Shown here: one piece after another, positions 34,271-42,643 of the stretch
How the letters are laid out: every line of letters starts with the position of its first letter
How positions within the stretch are numbered: the first letter of the stretch is position 1
Assembly (NCBI RefSeq): GCF_030547075.1
Contig: NZ_JAUOQH010000002.1
Coordinates: forward strand, 310,001 to 374,000
DNA length: 64,000 nucleotides
Source of the DNA: Alteromonas sp. 1_MG-2023
GTDB lineage: Bacteria; Pseudomonadota; Gammaproteobacteria; Enterobacterales; Alteromonadaceae
Direction of reading: 5' to 3'
The notes under the pieces: model-generated
The model's input: the letters and a program-made list of their open reading frames with translations, nothing else
What the model was told of the DNA's origin: nothing
The model's database searches: none
Program-made: the position numbers and the translations under genes

Positions 34271-35224
34271 TTATGTAGATGTTGGCCATTCATCTTCGCT
34301 TATTAAATCTCTTTCAATCAGCGTATTTCGTAGCTCACTAATTTTCACTTTTAGTTCATCGCGAATGAGACGTATAGCTGGAGTAATAAGCTGCCTGCTA
34401 GGCAATACCAGCCACATTTCAGTTAGGGGAATGTGATAAGCCGGCATGACTCGCTGAAGTCGCCCGGCAAGTAAATCTTCTGCAATATCGATAACAGATT
34501 TTTTCGCTATTCCCACGCCGTCCACACACCATCGGCGCACAATGTCGCCGTCATTCACTGCGCGGTTACTTTTCACTTTCACTTTATCTTTGTCTTCACC
34601 TCTATAGAGATCCCAACCGTCGTGGGTTAGCTCGTATAATTTGTAAAGCAATGCATTATGATTGGCTAATTCTTCAGGAGTGGTAGGCTCACCATGCTTT
34701 TCTATATAGCTGGGAGATGCGCAGATAAAGTGTGGAATATTACAAATTTTGAACCCATACATATTAAGTTCTTGCACCGCGCTTTTCGTCATGGCTCGCA
34801 GCGCAACGTCTACCCCGTCGCGATAGAAGTCGACTCGGCTGTCACTTACCTGCAACCTCAGCGACACGTCTTCATGCTCATTCATAATATCGTTCAACAA
34901 AACCCGCATTAAGTTGCGGCCCATCTCAGAAGACATGGCCATTTTCACTTCGCCATTAATATCTTGCTGCTTTTCGCTGATACGCATAACACCTTGCTGC
35001 AGCAAATCTATCGCTTGCTGACATAAGGGCAGAAAACGTTCCCCTTCTGGGGATAACCGAATTTTGCGGGTGGTTCGCACAAATAGCTGAGTGCCAAGCT
35101 GTTGCTCTATGCGCTTTAGCGCGACGCTTGCGGCAGAAGAGCTGATGTCTAGTTGATTGGCCGCTGCCGTAATTGAATGCAGTTCGGCTACCTTGAGTAA
35201 TACTTGCAGGTCTTCTATCTTCAT
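34271..35224 (-). CDS. LysR-family transcriptional regulator
   Basis: A 317-residue LTTR with N-terminal winged helix MKIEDLQVLLKVAELHSITAAANQLDISSSAASVALKRIEQQLGTQLFVRTTRKIRLSPEGERFLP and a C-terminal effector domain (NGEVKMAMSSEMGRNLMRVLLNDI...). The effector domain resembles the CrgA/DmlR-like group. It is transcribed away from a secreted cupin gene, the common arrangement for an LTTR and its target, and the shared region contains repeated TAGCGAA heptamers. The effector is unknown. Confidence 0.93.
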   Translation of the reverse strand: MKIEDLQVLLKVAELHSITAAANQLDISSSAASVALKRIEQQLGTQLFVRTTRKIRLSPEGERFLPLCQQAIDLLQQGVMRISEKQQDINGEVKMAMSSEMGRNLMRVLLNDIMNEHEDVSLRLQVSDSRVDFYRDGVDVALRAMTKSAVQELNMYGFKICNIPHFICASPSYIEKHGEPTTPEELANHNALLYKLYELTHDGWDLYRGEDKDKVKVKSNRAVNDGDIVRRWCVDGVGIAKKSVIDIAEDLLAGRLQRVMPAYHIPLTEMWLVLPSRQLITPAIRLIRDELKVKISELRNTLIERDLISEDEWPTST

Positions 35225-35240
35225 AACATCTTCTTTTTCA

Positions 35241-35388
35241 TTCGCTAGCGCTTGGTAAAATGTGACTATCGCCGTGTCAGTTCGAGGGCATAAACTTTAA
35301 TCAGATTCGATTTATTATAGCGAAAACAGAGACAATAAACCTACCCACCCTATTTATTATCCACGTTTTAGCGAAAGTGTATTCGCTA
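35241..35388. promoter_or_regulatory. LysR/cupin divergent control region with TAGCGAA repeats
   Basis: The heptamer TAGCGAA or its complement TTCGCTA occurs at 35241-35247, 35318-35324, 35369-35375 and 35382-35388. The last two form a perfect inverted repeat with a six-base spacer. Dyads of this kind are typical of LysR-type regulator binding, so these are candidate sites for the adjacent LTTR. Confidence 0.6.
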
Positions 35389-35457
35389 TTTGTCCATTTA
35401 TCCACTGCCTGTCAGCTCATAAAATACACGCAAGCAATTAAGTTAAAGGGTTAAAAA

Positions 35458-36303
35458 ATGAAATTCACAGTTAAAGCAACAACACTCGCACTTGTATTTT
35501 CAAGCGCTATGGTACTTTCTACAACGTTGACCGGCACAGCAGCGTTTGCAGCCCAGACAGCATCTAAGGTAGTGGCAGCAGACGATATTGAATGGGGTTA
35601 CCTAAACCCGCTTCGTGGCGATAAAAGCCCAGGTGCAGCAGATCTTTGGGGCGATCGTACTAAAGATACGGCAACCGGTATGCTAGTACGTTTTAATAAA
35701 GGCTTTGAGTCTCCACCGCATATTCACAACATTACCTATCGCGGTATTGTGATTGAAGGCGCTATGCACAATGACGACCCAAGCGCTGAAAAAATGTGGA
35801 TGCCTGCTGGTTCGTTTTGGACGCAACCTGCTGGTGAAAATCACACCACTGCAGCAAACGGCAGCGCTAATTTAATTTACTTAGAAATAGATTCTGGCCC
35901 TTACCTAGTACAACCATCTAGTGAGCATTTCGACAACGGCGAGCGCCCCCTCAACTTACACAAAGACAACATAGTGTGGTTAGACAATGCCGAGCTGCAT
36001 GACACAAGTGCAACGGGTGTTTTGTCAACGTACTTGTGGGGTAACACTAGCGACTTGAATGGCTCAATGGTGAAGTTGCCAGTCGGTTTTAAAGGCAGTA
36101 TCAGCACACAAGCCAATGAATTTCGCGCAGTAGTTATCGCAGGTGAAGTTGAGTATCAGTCTGGAGAGGTTAGCTCGCCTATCAGTTTGAGCGCAGGAAG
36201 CTATGTAGAGTCGACAGGCACATTTGAACATCAAATTATTAATGAAGGTAAAGGCGAAGCAACTATCTATATTCGTACCAACCGTTCATATAAAGTTTAT
36301 TAA
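35458..36303 (+). CDS. Secreted DUF4437 cupin-like protein
   Basis: A 281-residue exported protein (signal peptide ending GTAAFAAQ, about 32 residues). It consists of two cupin-like halves. The first contains [58 protein letters not shown], with the H-x-H and later E/H metal ligand pattern; the second (about 190-281) is a degenerate repeat. This fits DUF4437. The function of the family is unknown, and a small-molecule-binding or metal-dependent enzyme is likely. It has a divergent LysR regulator and no downstream partner. Confidence 0.8.
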   Translation: MKFTVKATTLALVFSSAMVLSTTLTGTAAFAAQTASKVVAADDIEWGYLNPLRGDKSPGAADLWGDRTKDTATGMLVRFNKGFESPPHIHNITYRGIVIEGAMHNDDPSAEKMWMPAGSFWTQPAGENHTTAANGSANLIYLEIDSGPYLVQPSSEHFDNGERPLNLHKDNIVWLDNAELHDTSATGVLSTYLWGNTSDLNGSMVKLPVGFKGSISTQANEFRAVVIAGEVEYQSGEVSSPISLSAGSYVESTGTFEHQIINEGKGEATIYIRTNRSYKVY

Positions 36304-36628
36304 CAAAGCACTTTGATAAGGCTGCATTTTAGTAGCCTTACTCTCTCAGGTAATGGCAGTTGTAACCACTTCCCCGTTTTGTAAACCATGTAGTTAAATG
36401 CGACGATTTGATGGCGTTTAGCTTTGTATTGCATAGAAAATCAAACACATCAATTAGCGTTAAAATAGTCTTATTACACTTCGCCGTTATTCCTTTCTAA
36501 TCAATTAGTTGAAATACATATATAAGAGGTTGACCAGAATAGTAGAAGTTTGTAATAGTCAGGTTTTATCCTATACTAAAACTGGTTGTTTATTACATTC
36601 TTTCTTTGGCCAGTCTCGGAGCGCATTA
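36304..36628. other. Intergenic region before the beta-barrel/YfiR operon
   Basis: A 325-base gap. A hairpin AAGGCT/AGCCTT at about 36319-36338 just after the cupin stop has no T-run and is a weak terminator at best. The frame of the beta-barrel gene is open back to 36509, but its extra residues lack signal-peptide character. No regulatory motif is recognised. Confidence 0.35.
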
Positions 36629-37687
36629 ATGAGAAAATTCCTGAGAGTAGCCAGTTTTGGCTTAGCCTCATTCACAAGTGCCGTATTAGCCCAAAGCACG
36701 CCTTCAGAATTTGCAGAATTAAGTTTTCAAGCGCTTCTCGATGTAGATATTAATGAGCAAGATACCGAGCTATCTTCACCTAACCGGTGGAGTTTTGCTG
36801 TACAGTTTAAAGCAGCAGAATTTGATGGCTATAAAATTGATGATAGTGACGTTAGTCTTGACGATGTATTGTTTTCACCAGGTGATGAACCGCGTACGGA
36901 AGCTAACTTCCCTGTGGTGCCTACGGTTATCGATCAATACGCGCAAATTGTTCAATTAGGCTACCAAGTCAATAATCGCTTAAAGCTTGGCATTCAAGTT
37001 CCGTTTATTCACCAAGAAACTGACCATATAAGTGCAGTACCAGGTTACGATAACTTTATTATTACGTCTACAGGATTAGGCGACATTGCATTGTCAGTTA
37101 GCTATTCGCTTAAAGATAATATTGATTATAGTTGGTGGGTAACTGCCGGTGTAAGCCTACCCACTGGCTCCATAGATGAAGAAGGCGATACCCCCAGAGA
37201 TTCAGGTGATCAACAACTTCCCTACACCATGCAGTTAGGATCAGGTACCTACGATTTCCCTTTGGAAGTGAGTTATCAGAATAAAGGCGAACATTCCTTT
37301 TCAGTCTCGTTGTCTGCCATGCTCAGAACGGGGACTAATGATAGAAACTATCGCCTTGGGAACAACTATAAATTAAGTGGAAAGTATAATTTTCCACTAT
37401 CCCAAACTACTGTTTTATTTACTGGTGCAGCCTATAGTTATTCAGACTCTATCCATGGGCAGGACGATGAAATTACGGTAGGTGGAGACTATCCCTACCC
37501 TGCCAGTATTACTAACCCTAATTTATACGGCGGTGAGAAAGTAAGTCTATCCGGTGGCATTTCATTTGTTCCTATTGACTGGTTAAAAGTAATTGCTGAT
37601 GTCAGTAAACCTGTATACCAAAACTTAAATGGGCCTCAACCTCAAGAGTTGTGGCGAGCAGGCCTTCAATTCTCAGTGTTATATTAA
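36629..37687 (+). CDS. Outer-membrane beta-barrel protein (transporter/porin-like)
   Basis: A 352-residue exported protein. GGAG (36618-36621) precedes ATG 36629; signal peptide MRKFLRVASFGLASFTSAVLAQ. Repeated amphipathic strands (IVQLGYQVNNRLKLGIQVPFI, TGLGDIALSVSYSL, YSWWVTAGVSLPTGSI, LPLEVSYQNKGEHSFSVSLSAMLRTG, WLKVIADVSKPVYQ) and the final LWRAGLQFSVLY point to a barrel of about 14 strands, close to the 'transporter'/MetA-pathway phenol degradation type. Its stop directly abuts the YfiR gene (no gap to the possible GTG start), so it is the first gene of a three-gene operon that ends in a c-di-GMP enzyme. Confidence 0.75.
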   Translation: MRKFLRVASFGLASFTSAVLAQSTPSEFAELSFQALLDVDINEQDTELSSPNRWSFAVQFKAAEFDGYKIDDSDVSLDDVLFSPGDEPRTEANFPVVPTVIDQYAQIVQLGYQVNNRLKLGIQVPFIHQETDHISAVPGYDNFIITSTGLGDIALSVSYSLKDNIDYSWWVTAGVSLPTGSIDEEGDTPRDSGDQQLPYTMQLGSGTYDFPLEVSYQNKGEHSFSVSLSAMLRTGTNDRNYRLGNNYKLSGKYNFPLSQTTVLFTGAAYSYSDSIHGQDDEITVGGDYPYPASITNPNLYGGEKVSLSGGISFVPIDWLKVIADVSKPVYQNLNGPQPQELWRAGLQFSVLY

Positions 37688-37696
37688 GTGTTGTAC

Positions 37697-38182
37697 ATGC
37701 GGTATTTACTGGTTGTTATCGCTCTGACGCTAAGCTTTAGTCACTCGGCTTTTGCCGACCTAAAGAAAATTGAGAAGCTCAAAGCCGCTTATATGTTTAA
37801 TTTTACGAAATTTATTAAATGGGACAGGGCGAGTTCTGAGTCTATTAATTTTTGCGTGCAAGACGATGAAGTGTTTCGACGCTTTTTAACACAGTTGGTA
37901 GAAAGCAGGCCGAGTAGCAGCGGTGCGCCTATTAGCATTGTTATGTTAGACGGTAAACAAATGTGCACCTTCGCTTATATTATTAAAAATGATGATGTCC
38001 TGCTAAATCTCAGCACCTCTACCATTTTAATAAGTGACTTCCCCGATTTGATTGACAGACCATCAGTATTTACATTTTATCAAGAAAACAATCGGTTGAG
38101 GTTTGAAATTAATTTAGCCGAGGCAGAACGACTCGAATTAACCATAAGCTCTGAATTGTTGAAGGTAGCGAAAATAAAATGA
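37697..38182 (+). CDS. YfiR-family periplasmic protein (DUF4154)
   Basis: A 161-residue exported protein: signal peptide MRYLLVVIALTLSFSHSAFA, then the family core LKAAYMFNFTKFIKWDRASSESINFCVQDDEVFRRFLTQLV and later ISDFPDLIDRPSVFTFYQENNRLRFEINLAEAERLELTISSELLKVAK. Family knowledge: YfiR of Pseudomonas is a periplasmic repressor of the diguanylate cyclase YfiN. The next gene, overlapping by four bases (ATGA), encodes a membrane c-di-GMP enzyme, so the same control is likely here. ATG 37697 is used; a GTG/TTG nine bases upstream is also possible. Confidence 0.88.
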   Translation: MRYLLVVIALTLSFSHSAFADLKKIEKLKAAYMFNFTKFIKWDRASSESINFCVQDDEVFRRFLTQLVESRPSSSGAPISIVMLDGKQMCTFAYIIKNDDVLLNLSTSTILISDFPDLIDRPSVFTFYQENNRLRFEINLAEAERLELTISSELLKVAKIK

Positions 38183-40239
38183 TATTTCGTTCTACTTCTT
38201 TTTTCACCAAACAGCTGTTTGCCGTACTCTCGGTTAACTTTTTATCGCTATGTCTTGTAGCAGGATTACTGTATTCCAACTTTATAAGTGATTACAAAAA
38301 CAACTTGGTAAATGTACTTAGCAGCCAATCTAAGTTATTAGCCTCAGCAAGCCGCTCGTCGGTGCTTTTTAATGATGCACAGTCTACTCAAGATTTACTG
38401 TTTGCGGCGTCACAGTTACAAGCCACGTTAACCGCTAAAGTATACGACGCTGAGTTTAATCTCTTTGCTGAATATTCTAGAGAAGGTGTTTTCGACCTAA
38501 CCTCTCCCCAACAACTTCCTTTAGGGGAAACCTTTAAAGACGACGCCCTTTACTTTGTTGAACCTGTCGTTTTCGACCAACAAATAATTGGCTTCCTTAT
38601 GTTGTCGGCAAGCACTGATTCTCTTGATTCGCAACAGCATCAAGCGTTGCTTGTAGTTATAGGCGTACTTTTGCTAAGTATGCTGCTTTCTTACTTGCTC
38701 AATTTCCGTTTACAGAAGCTCTTCACCAGCCCTATCGACAAGCTTATTTCATTAATCAGAAAGGTGGCAAAATCTCGGGAATACCATACTCGCTTGCCGG
38801 AAGTTCGCAATGATGAACTAGGGGAGTTATTTTCTGGTCTAAACGATATTTTGGCCACAGTTGAAAACCATCAAGAACAATTGAAGGCCCACAATACTGA
38901 ACTTGAAAGTTTAGTGGAACTTCGAACACGCCAGCTTTACCAACGCGCTAATTATGATGCGTTAACGCATTTGCCTAATCGCCACCTTTTTGTTGAACAA
39001 ATAGAACTTGCGATTAATAAAGCGAATAAGACTCGTAGTCCTTTGGCGGTAATGTTTCTCGATTTAGATCGTTTCAAGCTTATTAACGACAGCCTTGGTC
39101 ATGATATTGGTGACAAAGTACTTGTCGAAGTATCAAAGAAACTCACTGAAATTGTGGTTAAACAAGACCGAGTGTCTAGGTGGGGGGGCGATGAATTTGT
39201 CGTAATGGTTGAAGAATTACACTCAAAAGATGATTTATCTTATCTTGCCAATCACATTATCGCGAGTTTAAGTGAACCTATGTTAATAGAGGGGCATCAA
39301 CTTCATATTTCTACCAGTATTGGCATTGCGGTTTATGAGACCCAAGAAGAAAACGGTATTTCATTATTGAAGCATGCCGACACCAGTATGTATCACGCTA
39401 AAGAACAAGGGCCGGGTCAGTTCTGCTTTTTTAACGACGGCATGTTAGAAAACTCAATGAACCGCCTTTCTTTAGAAGGGCAACTACGACATGCACTGAA
39501 ACTTGAAGATGCATTTACTATGGTGTATCAGCCTCAAATTTGTGCCAACACTGGCCACATTAAAGGTATGGAGGCCTTAATACGCTGGCAAAATGCTGAA
39601 GGCAACTATATCCCTCCTTCAGACTTTATTCCTATTGCTGAAGAAGCCGGCCTAATCAACTTACTCAGTGTTTGGATATTGAATCGTGTTAGCGCCCAAA
39701 TGAATCACTGGCGAACTCAAGGCGTGCCTCTGGTGCCTGTTGCCATCAATTTACCTGCTTGTTTTATTACTCAATTAGACTGTGCCGAGCAGATTGCCGA
39801 TATCATGGCATCTAACAATATTCCGCCTGAATTAATTGAAGTTGAATTGACCGAGAATACGTTTATAAGCTCTACAGAATTTGCTTTAACATCACTGAAA
39901 AAGTTAAAAAAGTTAGGCTTTAAAGTTTCCATTGATGACTTTGGCACCGGCTATTCTTGCTTAAGCTATATCTCCACACTACCTATTGATAAATTGAAAA
40001 TTGATGGCAGCTTTGTACAAAAGTTAGGAAAGTCAAAATCTAACGATGGCATTGTAAGTGCAATAGTGATGCTGGCCAAAGGCCTAAACCTCGTTACAGT
40101 AGGAGAATGTGTAGAAACAGAAGACCAACTCATTCAGCTACGAGAGATGGGCTGCGATATTATTCAAGGGTATTATTACCATCCGCCTTTGCATGTTGAC
40201 GCTGCAGCTAAGCTAATGCTAGACACTCACCAAACTTAA
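38179..40239 (+). CDS. Membrane GGDEF-EAL protein (YfiN-like sensor with phosphodiesterase domain)
   Basis: The 686 residues are: helix 1 about 10-31, a periplasmic CHASE8-like sensor domain about 32-152 (NNLVNVLSSQSKLLASASRSSVLFNDAQ... typical of YfiN), helix 2 about 153-175, HAMP 176-230, a short coiled coil, GGDEF about 256-415 (GGDEF at 336-340) and EAL about 430-680 (EAL at 465-467). Both active-site motifs are intact, so it could make and degrade c-di-GMP. No RxxD inhibitory site precedes GGDEF (V-K-Q-D at that place). ELTEN, DDFGTGYS and KIDGSFV are normal; the loop 6-like motif reads ECVET, not EGVET. The gene's stop overlaps that of the convergent DUF3307 gene (TTAA). Confidence 0.92.
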   Translation: MIFRSTSFFTKQLFAVLSVNFLSLCLVAGLLYSNFISDYKNNLVNVLSSQSKLLASASRSSVLFNDAQSTQDLLFAASQLQATLTAKVYDAEFNLFAEYSREGVFDLTSPQQLPLGETFKDDALYFVEPVVFDQQIIGFLMLSASTDSLDSQQHQALLVVIGVLLLSMLLSYLLNFRLQKLFTSPIDKLISLIRKVAKSREYHTRLPEVRNDELGELFSGLNDILATVENHQEQLKAHNTELESLVELRTRQLYQRANYDALTHLPNRHLFVEQIELAINKANKTRSPLAVMFLDLDRFKLINDSLGHDIGDKVLVEVSKKLTEIVVKQDRVSRWGGDEFVVMVEELHSKDDLSYLANHIIASLSEPMLIEGHQLHISTSIGIAVYETQEENGISLLKHADTSMYHAKEQGPGQFCFFNDGMLENSMNRLSLEGQLRHALKLEDAFTMVYQPQICANTGHIKGMEALIRWQNAEGNYIPPSDFIPIAEEAGLINLLSVWILNRVSAQMNHWRTQGVPLVPVAINLPACFITQLDCAEQIADIMASNNIPPELIEVELTENTFISSTEFALTSLKKLKKLGFKVSIDDFGTGYSCLSYISTLPIDKLKIDGSFVQKLGKSKSNDGIVSAIVMLAKGLNLVTVGECVETEDQLIQLREMGCDIIQGYYYHPPLHVDAAAKLMLDTHQT

Positions 40240-41054
40240 AGCTTTCCTATAAACCAACGGGTGGTAAGCCCTACGCCAATGGTTATTACCACACTGGTTA
40301 ATGTTCCTAATAAAACATATTCCGTTAGCTTCTTATCTTCGCTTTTTGATAAATCACCAAATCTAAAAATAGACTTTGCAGCAAGCAGAAAACCAATAGC
40401 CGCAAATTGGTTTATCAGTACAAAAGTAAGAATAAGTAAGCGTTCTAAATAGCCTATTCGTTGCCCTGCCATGGCCAAGGTATTTTGGATTGGCAACTGA
40501 ACGAGTTGTGCTGTTTCTTTTGGTTTCACCATGGAATCTAACTCTTTTGTCCACGGTGAAAGTAACTGTTTTATAAATATAGACGTCGGTTTCAAAATCA
40601 CTAAATAGGCTAATACTATGGCCAGATGTTGATAATCAATGAGTAAAACTTGCTTTAACAAGGCTTCAAACTGATGAGTAAGCGCGGCCCACAATATAAT
40701 GATCACAGCAATGTGCGCTAGCTGATCAAGCGTGAAAGCCAAGGTTGATGCCCTTGCGTAAGACTTTACAGCATCAATCAAAAAGTGGCTTAGTAATACC
40801 CCACCCGCTACCATCAACAGAGCGGTAAAGTCCATGTCGGCTAGGCCAGTTTCTTTTTGCGCAACAAGAGTTATGCAGGAAACCGTTACCAAAGCTATTA
40901 AGGCTAACACTCCGTGTAATAACGCATGAAAGTATAATGCATTCGACTGCAGGTGTTTGGTATTACGGCTCTCTACCCAACTACTTGGCTGAAAGTAAAA
41001 ATCGCCAAGCAAATGGGCAACTATCAGCCCTATCACTATGCTAAGTTGCTCCAT
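40236..41054 (-). CDS. DUF3307 membrane protein
   Basis: A 272-residue protein with about seven hydrophobic segments. The N-terminus IVIGLIVAHLLGDFYFQPSSWVESRNTKHLQSNALYFHALLHGVLA matches DUF3307: H-x2-GD-F-x-x-Q plus the later H-x3-H. These conserved His/Asp residues in membrane helices suggest a membrane enzyme, but no activity is known. It follows satD by two bases, the pairing seen in many genomes, and its stop codon overlaps that of the GGDEF-EAL gene. Confidence 0.82.
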   Translation of the reverse strand: MEQLSIVIGLIVAHLLGDFYFQPSSWVESRNTKHLQSNALYFHALLHGVLALIALVTVSCITLVAQKETGLADMDFTALLMVAGGVLLSHFLIDAVKSYARASTLAFTLDQLAHIAVIIILWAALTHQFEALLKQVLLIDYQHLAIVLAYLVILKPTSIFIKQLLSPWTKELDSMVKPKETAQLVQLPIQNTLAMAGQRIGYLERLLILTFVLINQFAAIGFLLAAKSIFRFGDLSKSEDKKLTEYVLLGTLTSVVITIGVGLTTRWFIGKL

Positions 41055-41056
41055 GC

Positions 41057-41695
41057 TTACAGCTCCGTTTCCAGTTCGCCCGCCATAAACGCTAAATAAT
41101 CATTGATTAAGTGATATTCACTGGCGTTTAAAATACGGGTAATGTTACTTCGGGTTTTTCCTAGTGTGTTCGCTATTTGCTCATGGCCTTTATCTTCAGC
41201 ATTAATATAAGCAAGTAAAGTTTCTGACTGAGTTTGAGTTAGCGAACTAATATGGCTATCAGCAAACGCAGTTAACAACCCAGTATTTTTATTAAAGACT
41301 TCGTTGCTGCTAATAATAGCTAAATGCTGAGATTTAAGGTTATCGAGCGCCCTGCCCGAGCGTACAAAGGCATCGCCGTTTCCGGTCCTAACTTGTCCAT
41401 CGGTAAAGCTCACTTTTCCAATGCCGACGCTAATTCGTACATCTGTTGAAGGATTGCAAGCTTTTAGCGCTAATTTTATACAAACTGCTACATGCATCGC
41501 GCATTTAATTGTAGAGATAACAGCTTGAAAAGCATCGCCACGAAATACATCGTATTGACCTTTGTATATCTTTGTTTGCGTGTCTAGCGTAGCGGTTAAT
41601 ACTGAAAGTACATGTTTTAATTCCCCTTCACTTAAACGTTGGGAATTCACGATATCACCGGTGAGTACCGCCGCATGTTTATTTGTATTATCCAT
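41057..41695 (-). CDS. SatD-family protein with C-terminal helix-turn-helix
   Basis: A 212-residue protein. Residues 5-115 (AAVLTGDIVNSQRLS..., YDVFRGDAFQAVISTIKCAM, VRISVGIGKVSFTDGQVRTGNGDAFVRSGRALD) resemble the SatD family and, distantly, the nucleotide-cyclase fold with a D near the first strand. Residues about 155-195 (AYINAEDKGHEQIANTLGKTRSNITRILNAS) are a helix-turn-helix. SatD was named in Streptococcus mutans acid tolerance. It is cotranscribed with DUF3307 (2-base gap). A LexA box and a palindrome lie upstream, suggesting SOS and perhaps self-regulation. Confidence 0.8.
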   Translation of the reverse strand: MDNTNKHAAVLTGDIVNSQRLSEGELKHVLSVLTATLDTQTKIYKGQYDVFRGDAFQAVISTIKCAMHVAVCIKLALKACNPSTDVRISVGIGKVSFTDGQVRTGNGDAFVRSGRALDNLKSQHLAIISSNEVFNKNTGLLTAFADSHISSLTQTQSETLLAYINAEDKGHEQIANTLGKTRSNITRILNASEYHLINDYLAFMAGELETEL

Positions 41696-41750
41696 AACTT
41701 CCCCTTCGTAAAGCGCTACGCATTAAGTAAAGCACCAAGCATTAAACAAG

Positions 41751-41766
41751 ACTTGCCTTGGCAAGT
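41751..41766. promoter_or_regulatory. Palindrome upstream of satD
   Basis: ACTTGCC-TT-GGCAAGT has perfect seven-base arms and lies 56-71 bases upstream of the satD start. A target for the SatD helix-turn-helix or another repressor is possible. Confidence 0.45.
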
Positions 41767-41808
41767 TTTGGCTTACGTTGACTTACGCGACTCTGCTTTC
41801 CAGATTGC

Positions 41809-41824
41809 CTGTATTTTTATACAG
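41809..41824. promoter_or_regulatory. LexA (SOS) box
   Basis: CTGTATTTTTATACAG has the invariant CTGT-N8-ACAG and matches the gammaproteobacterial consensus CTGTATATATATACAG at 14 of 16 positions. It is 114 bases upstream of satD on the minus strand; the nearest plus-strand gene starts 270 bases away. On the minus strand, TATAAA within the box could be a -10 element. Confidence 0.72.
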
Positions 41825-42011
41825 ATGCAATACGCCATAGTAGATAATGTCATCGGTGCGTGCAGTTACTGTAAATAAGCACTTTCACAAAAGACACCAA
41901 AAACAATCACATTAAACAAAGTAACCATAAATAATCACTTAATCAAGGTAAAACCGTGATACCGAGTAATATTCACTCTAAAAACGCATATTCCTAAGAG
42001 CACTTGCAAAA

Positions 42012-42064
42012 GTAGAATGATTGCTCTACCATTAAAACACAAGGTAGAGTATTCATTCTACCTT
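42012..42064. promoter_or_regulatory. Two inverted-copy TetR-type operators
   Basis: Both sites have the form GTAGA-N8-TCTAC: 42012-42029 and 42044-42061, the second in a 24-base perfect-arm dyad (AAGGTAGA 42041-42048, TCTACCTT 42057-42064). The second is an inverted copy of the first with 17 of 20 identities. They lie 31-83 bases upstream of the TetR start codon, consistent with autoregulation. Confidence 0.75.
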
Positions 42065-42094
42065 TACTTTAACGGTATAAATTCGGAAGTGATA

Positions 42095-42631
42095 ATGACA
42101 CCAGATGAACGAAAGAATGACATTGCTGCACGTCTTGAAAGTGCGTTTAGCATAAATGGTTTTACCCAGCCTAATGTCGCCTCTTTAAAGGAGCAAACAG
42201 GGACTACACTCAAAACCCTGTATAAATATTTTCCTTCTAAAGAAGATATGATAATTGGTGCGCTTGATCACCGCCACCAGCGGTATTTATCATTTCTGGC
42301 CACAGACTGCCCTGACGATTTACATGGCGCGGTAAAACATGTGTTCGATCGTCTTGCTTTATGGCTTGCGCAATATGCACCTAACGGCTGTATGTCATTA
42401 CAAGCATTATCTAGCTATCCCAACTATGTACAGGTAACGACTGCCGTAAACACCCACAAGGCCGATGTCCGCCAATGGCTTTTCGATTTAACAGGTAATG
42501 ATTCACTGTCGAACTCCCTATTCATATTACATGAAGGCATGTCTGCTGCTTGGCCGACTATGGGCGAAGAAACCCTAGATACTACCCAGGTAATGCTAAA
42601 CCAAATACTTAAAGAACATGGCTTAACTTAA
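42095..42631 (+). CDS. TetR-family transcriptional regulator
   Basis: A 178-residue protein starting at ATG 42095 with GGAAG five bases upstream; a frame open to 42017 is rejected because it would cross the operators. The N-terminal helix-turn-helix is RKNDIAARLESAFSINGFTQPNVASLKEQTGTTLKTLYKYFPSKEDMIIGALDHR, the TetR pattern L-Y-x-Y-F-x-S-K-E. The ligand-binding domain includes CMSLQALSSYPNYVQVTTAVNTHKADVRQWL, typical of regulators of quinone-type oxidoreductases. It is 12 bases upstream of such a gene. Confidence 0.9.
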   Translation: MTPDERKNDIAARLESAFSINGFTQPNVASLKEQTGTTLKTLYKYFPSKEDMIIGALDHRHQRYLSFLATDCPDDLHGAVKHVFDRLALWLAQYAPNGCMSLQALSSYPNYVQVTTAVNTHKADVRQWLFDLTGNDSLSNSLFILHEGMSAAWPTMGEETLDTTQVMLNQILKEHGLT

Positions 42632-42643
42632 CGGAGACTTTTT

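Larger units (their letters stand above)
41696..42094. other. Divergent regulatory region between satD and tetR-type genes
   Basis: About 400 bases with no credible gene. It contains direct repeats GCATTAA (41720-41726, 41739-41745), a palindrome at 41751-41766, a LexA box at 41809-41824 and two TetR-type operators at 42012-42064, all reported separately. Confidence 0.5.

Noticed and set aside
42095..42631. TetR gene as the missing betI
   Set aside because: It is 17 kb from betBA, its sequence lacks BetI features, and it is paired with a quinone-type oxidoreductase.
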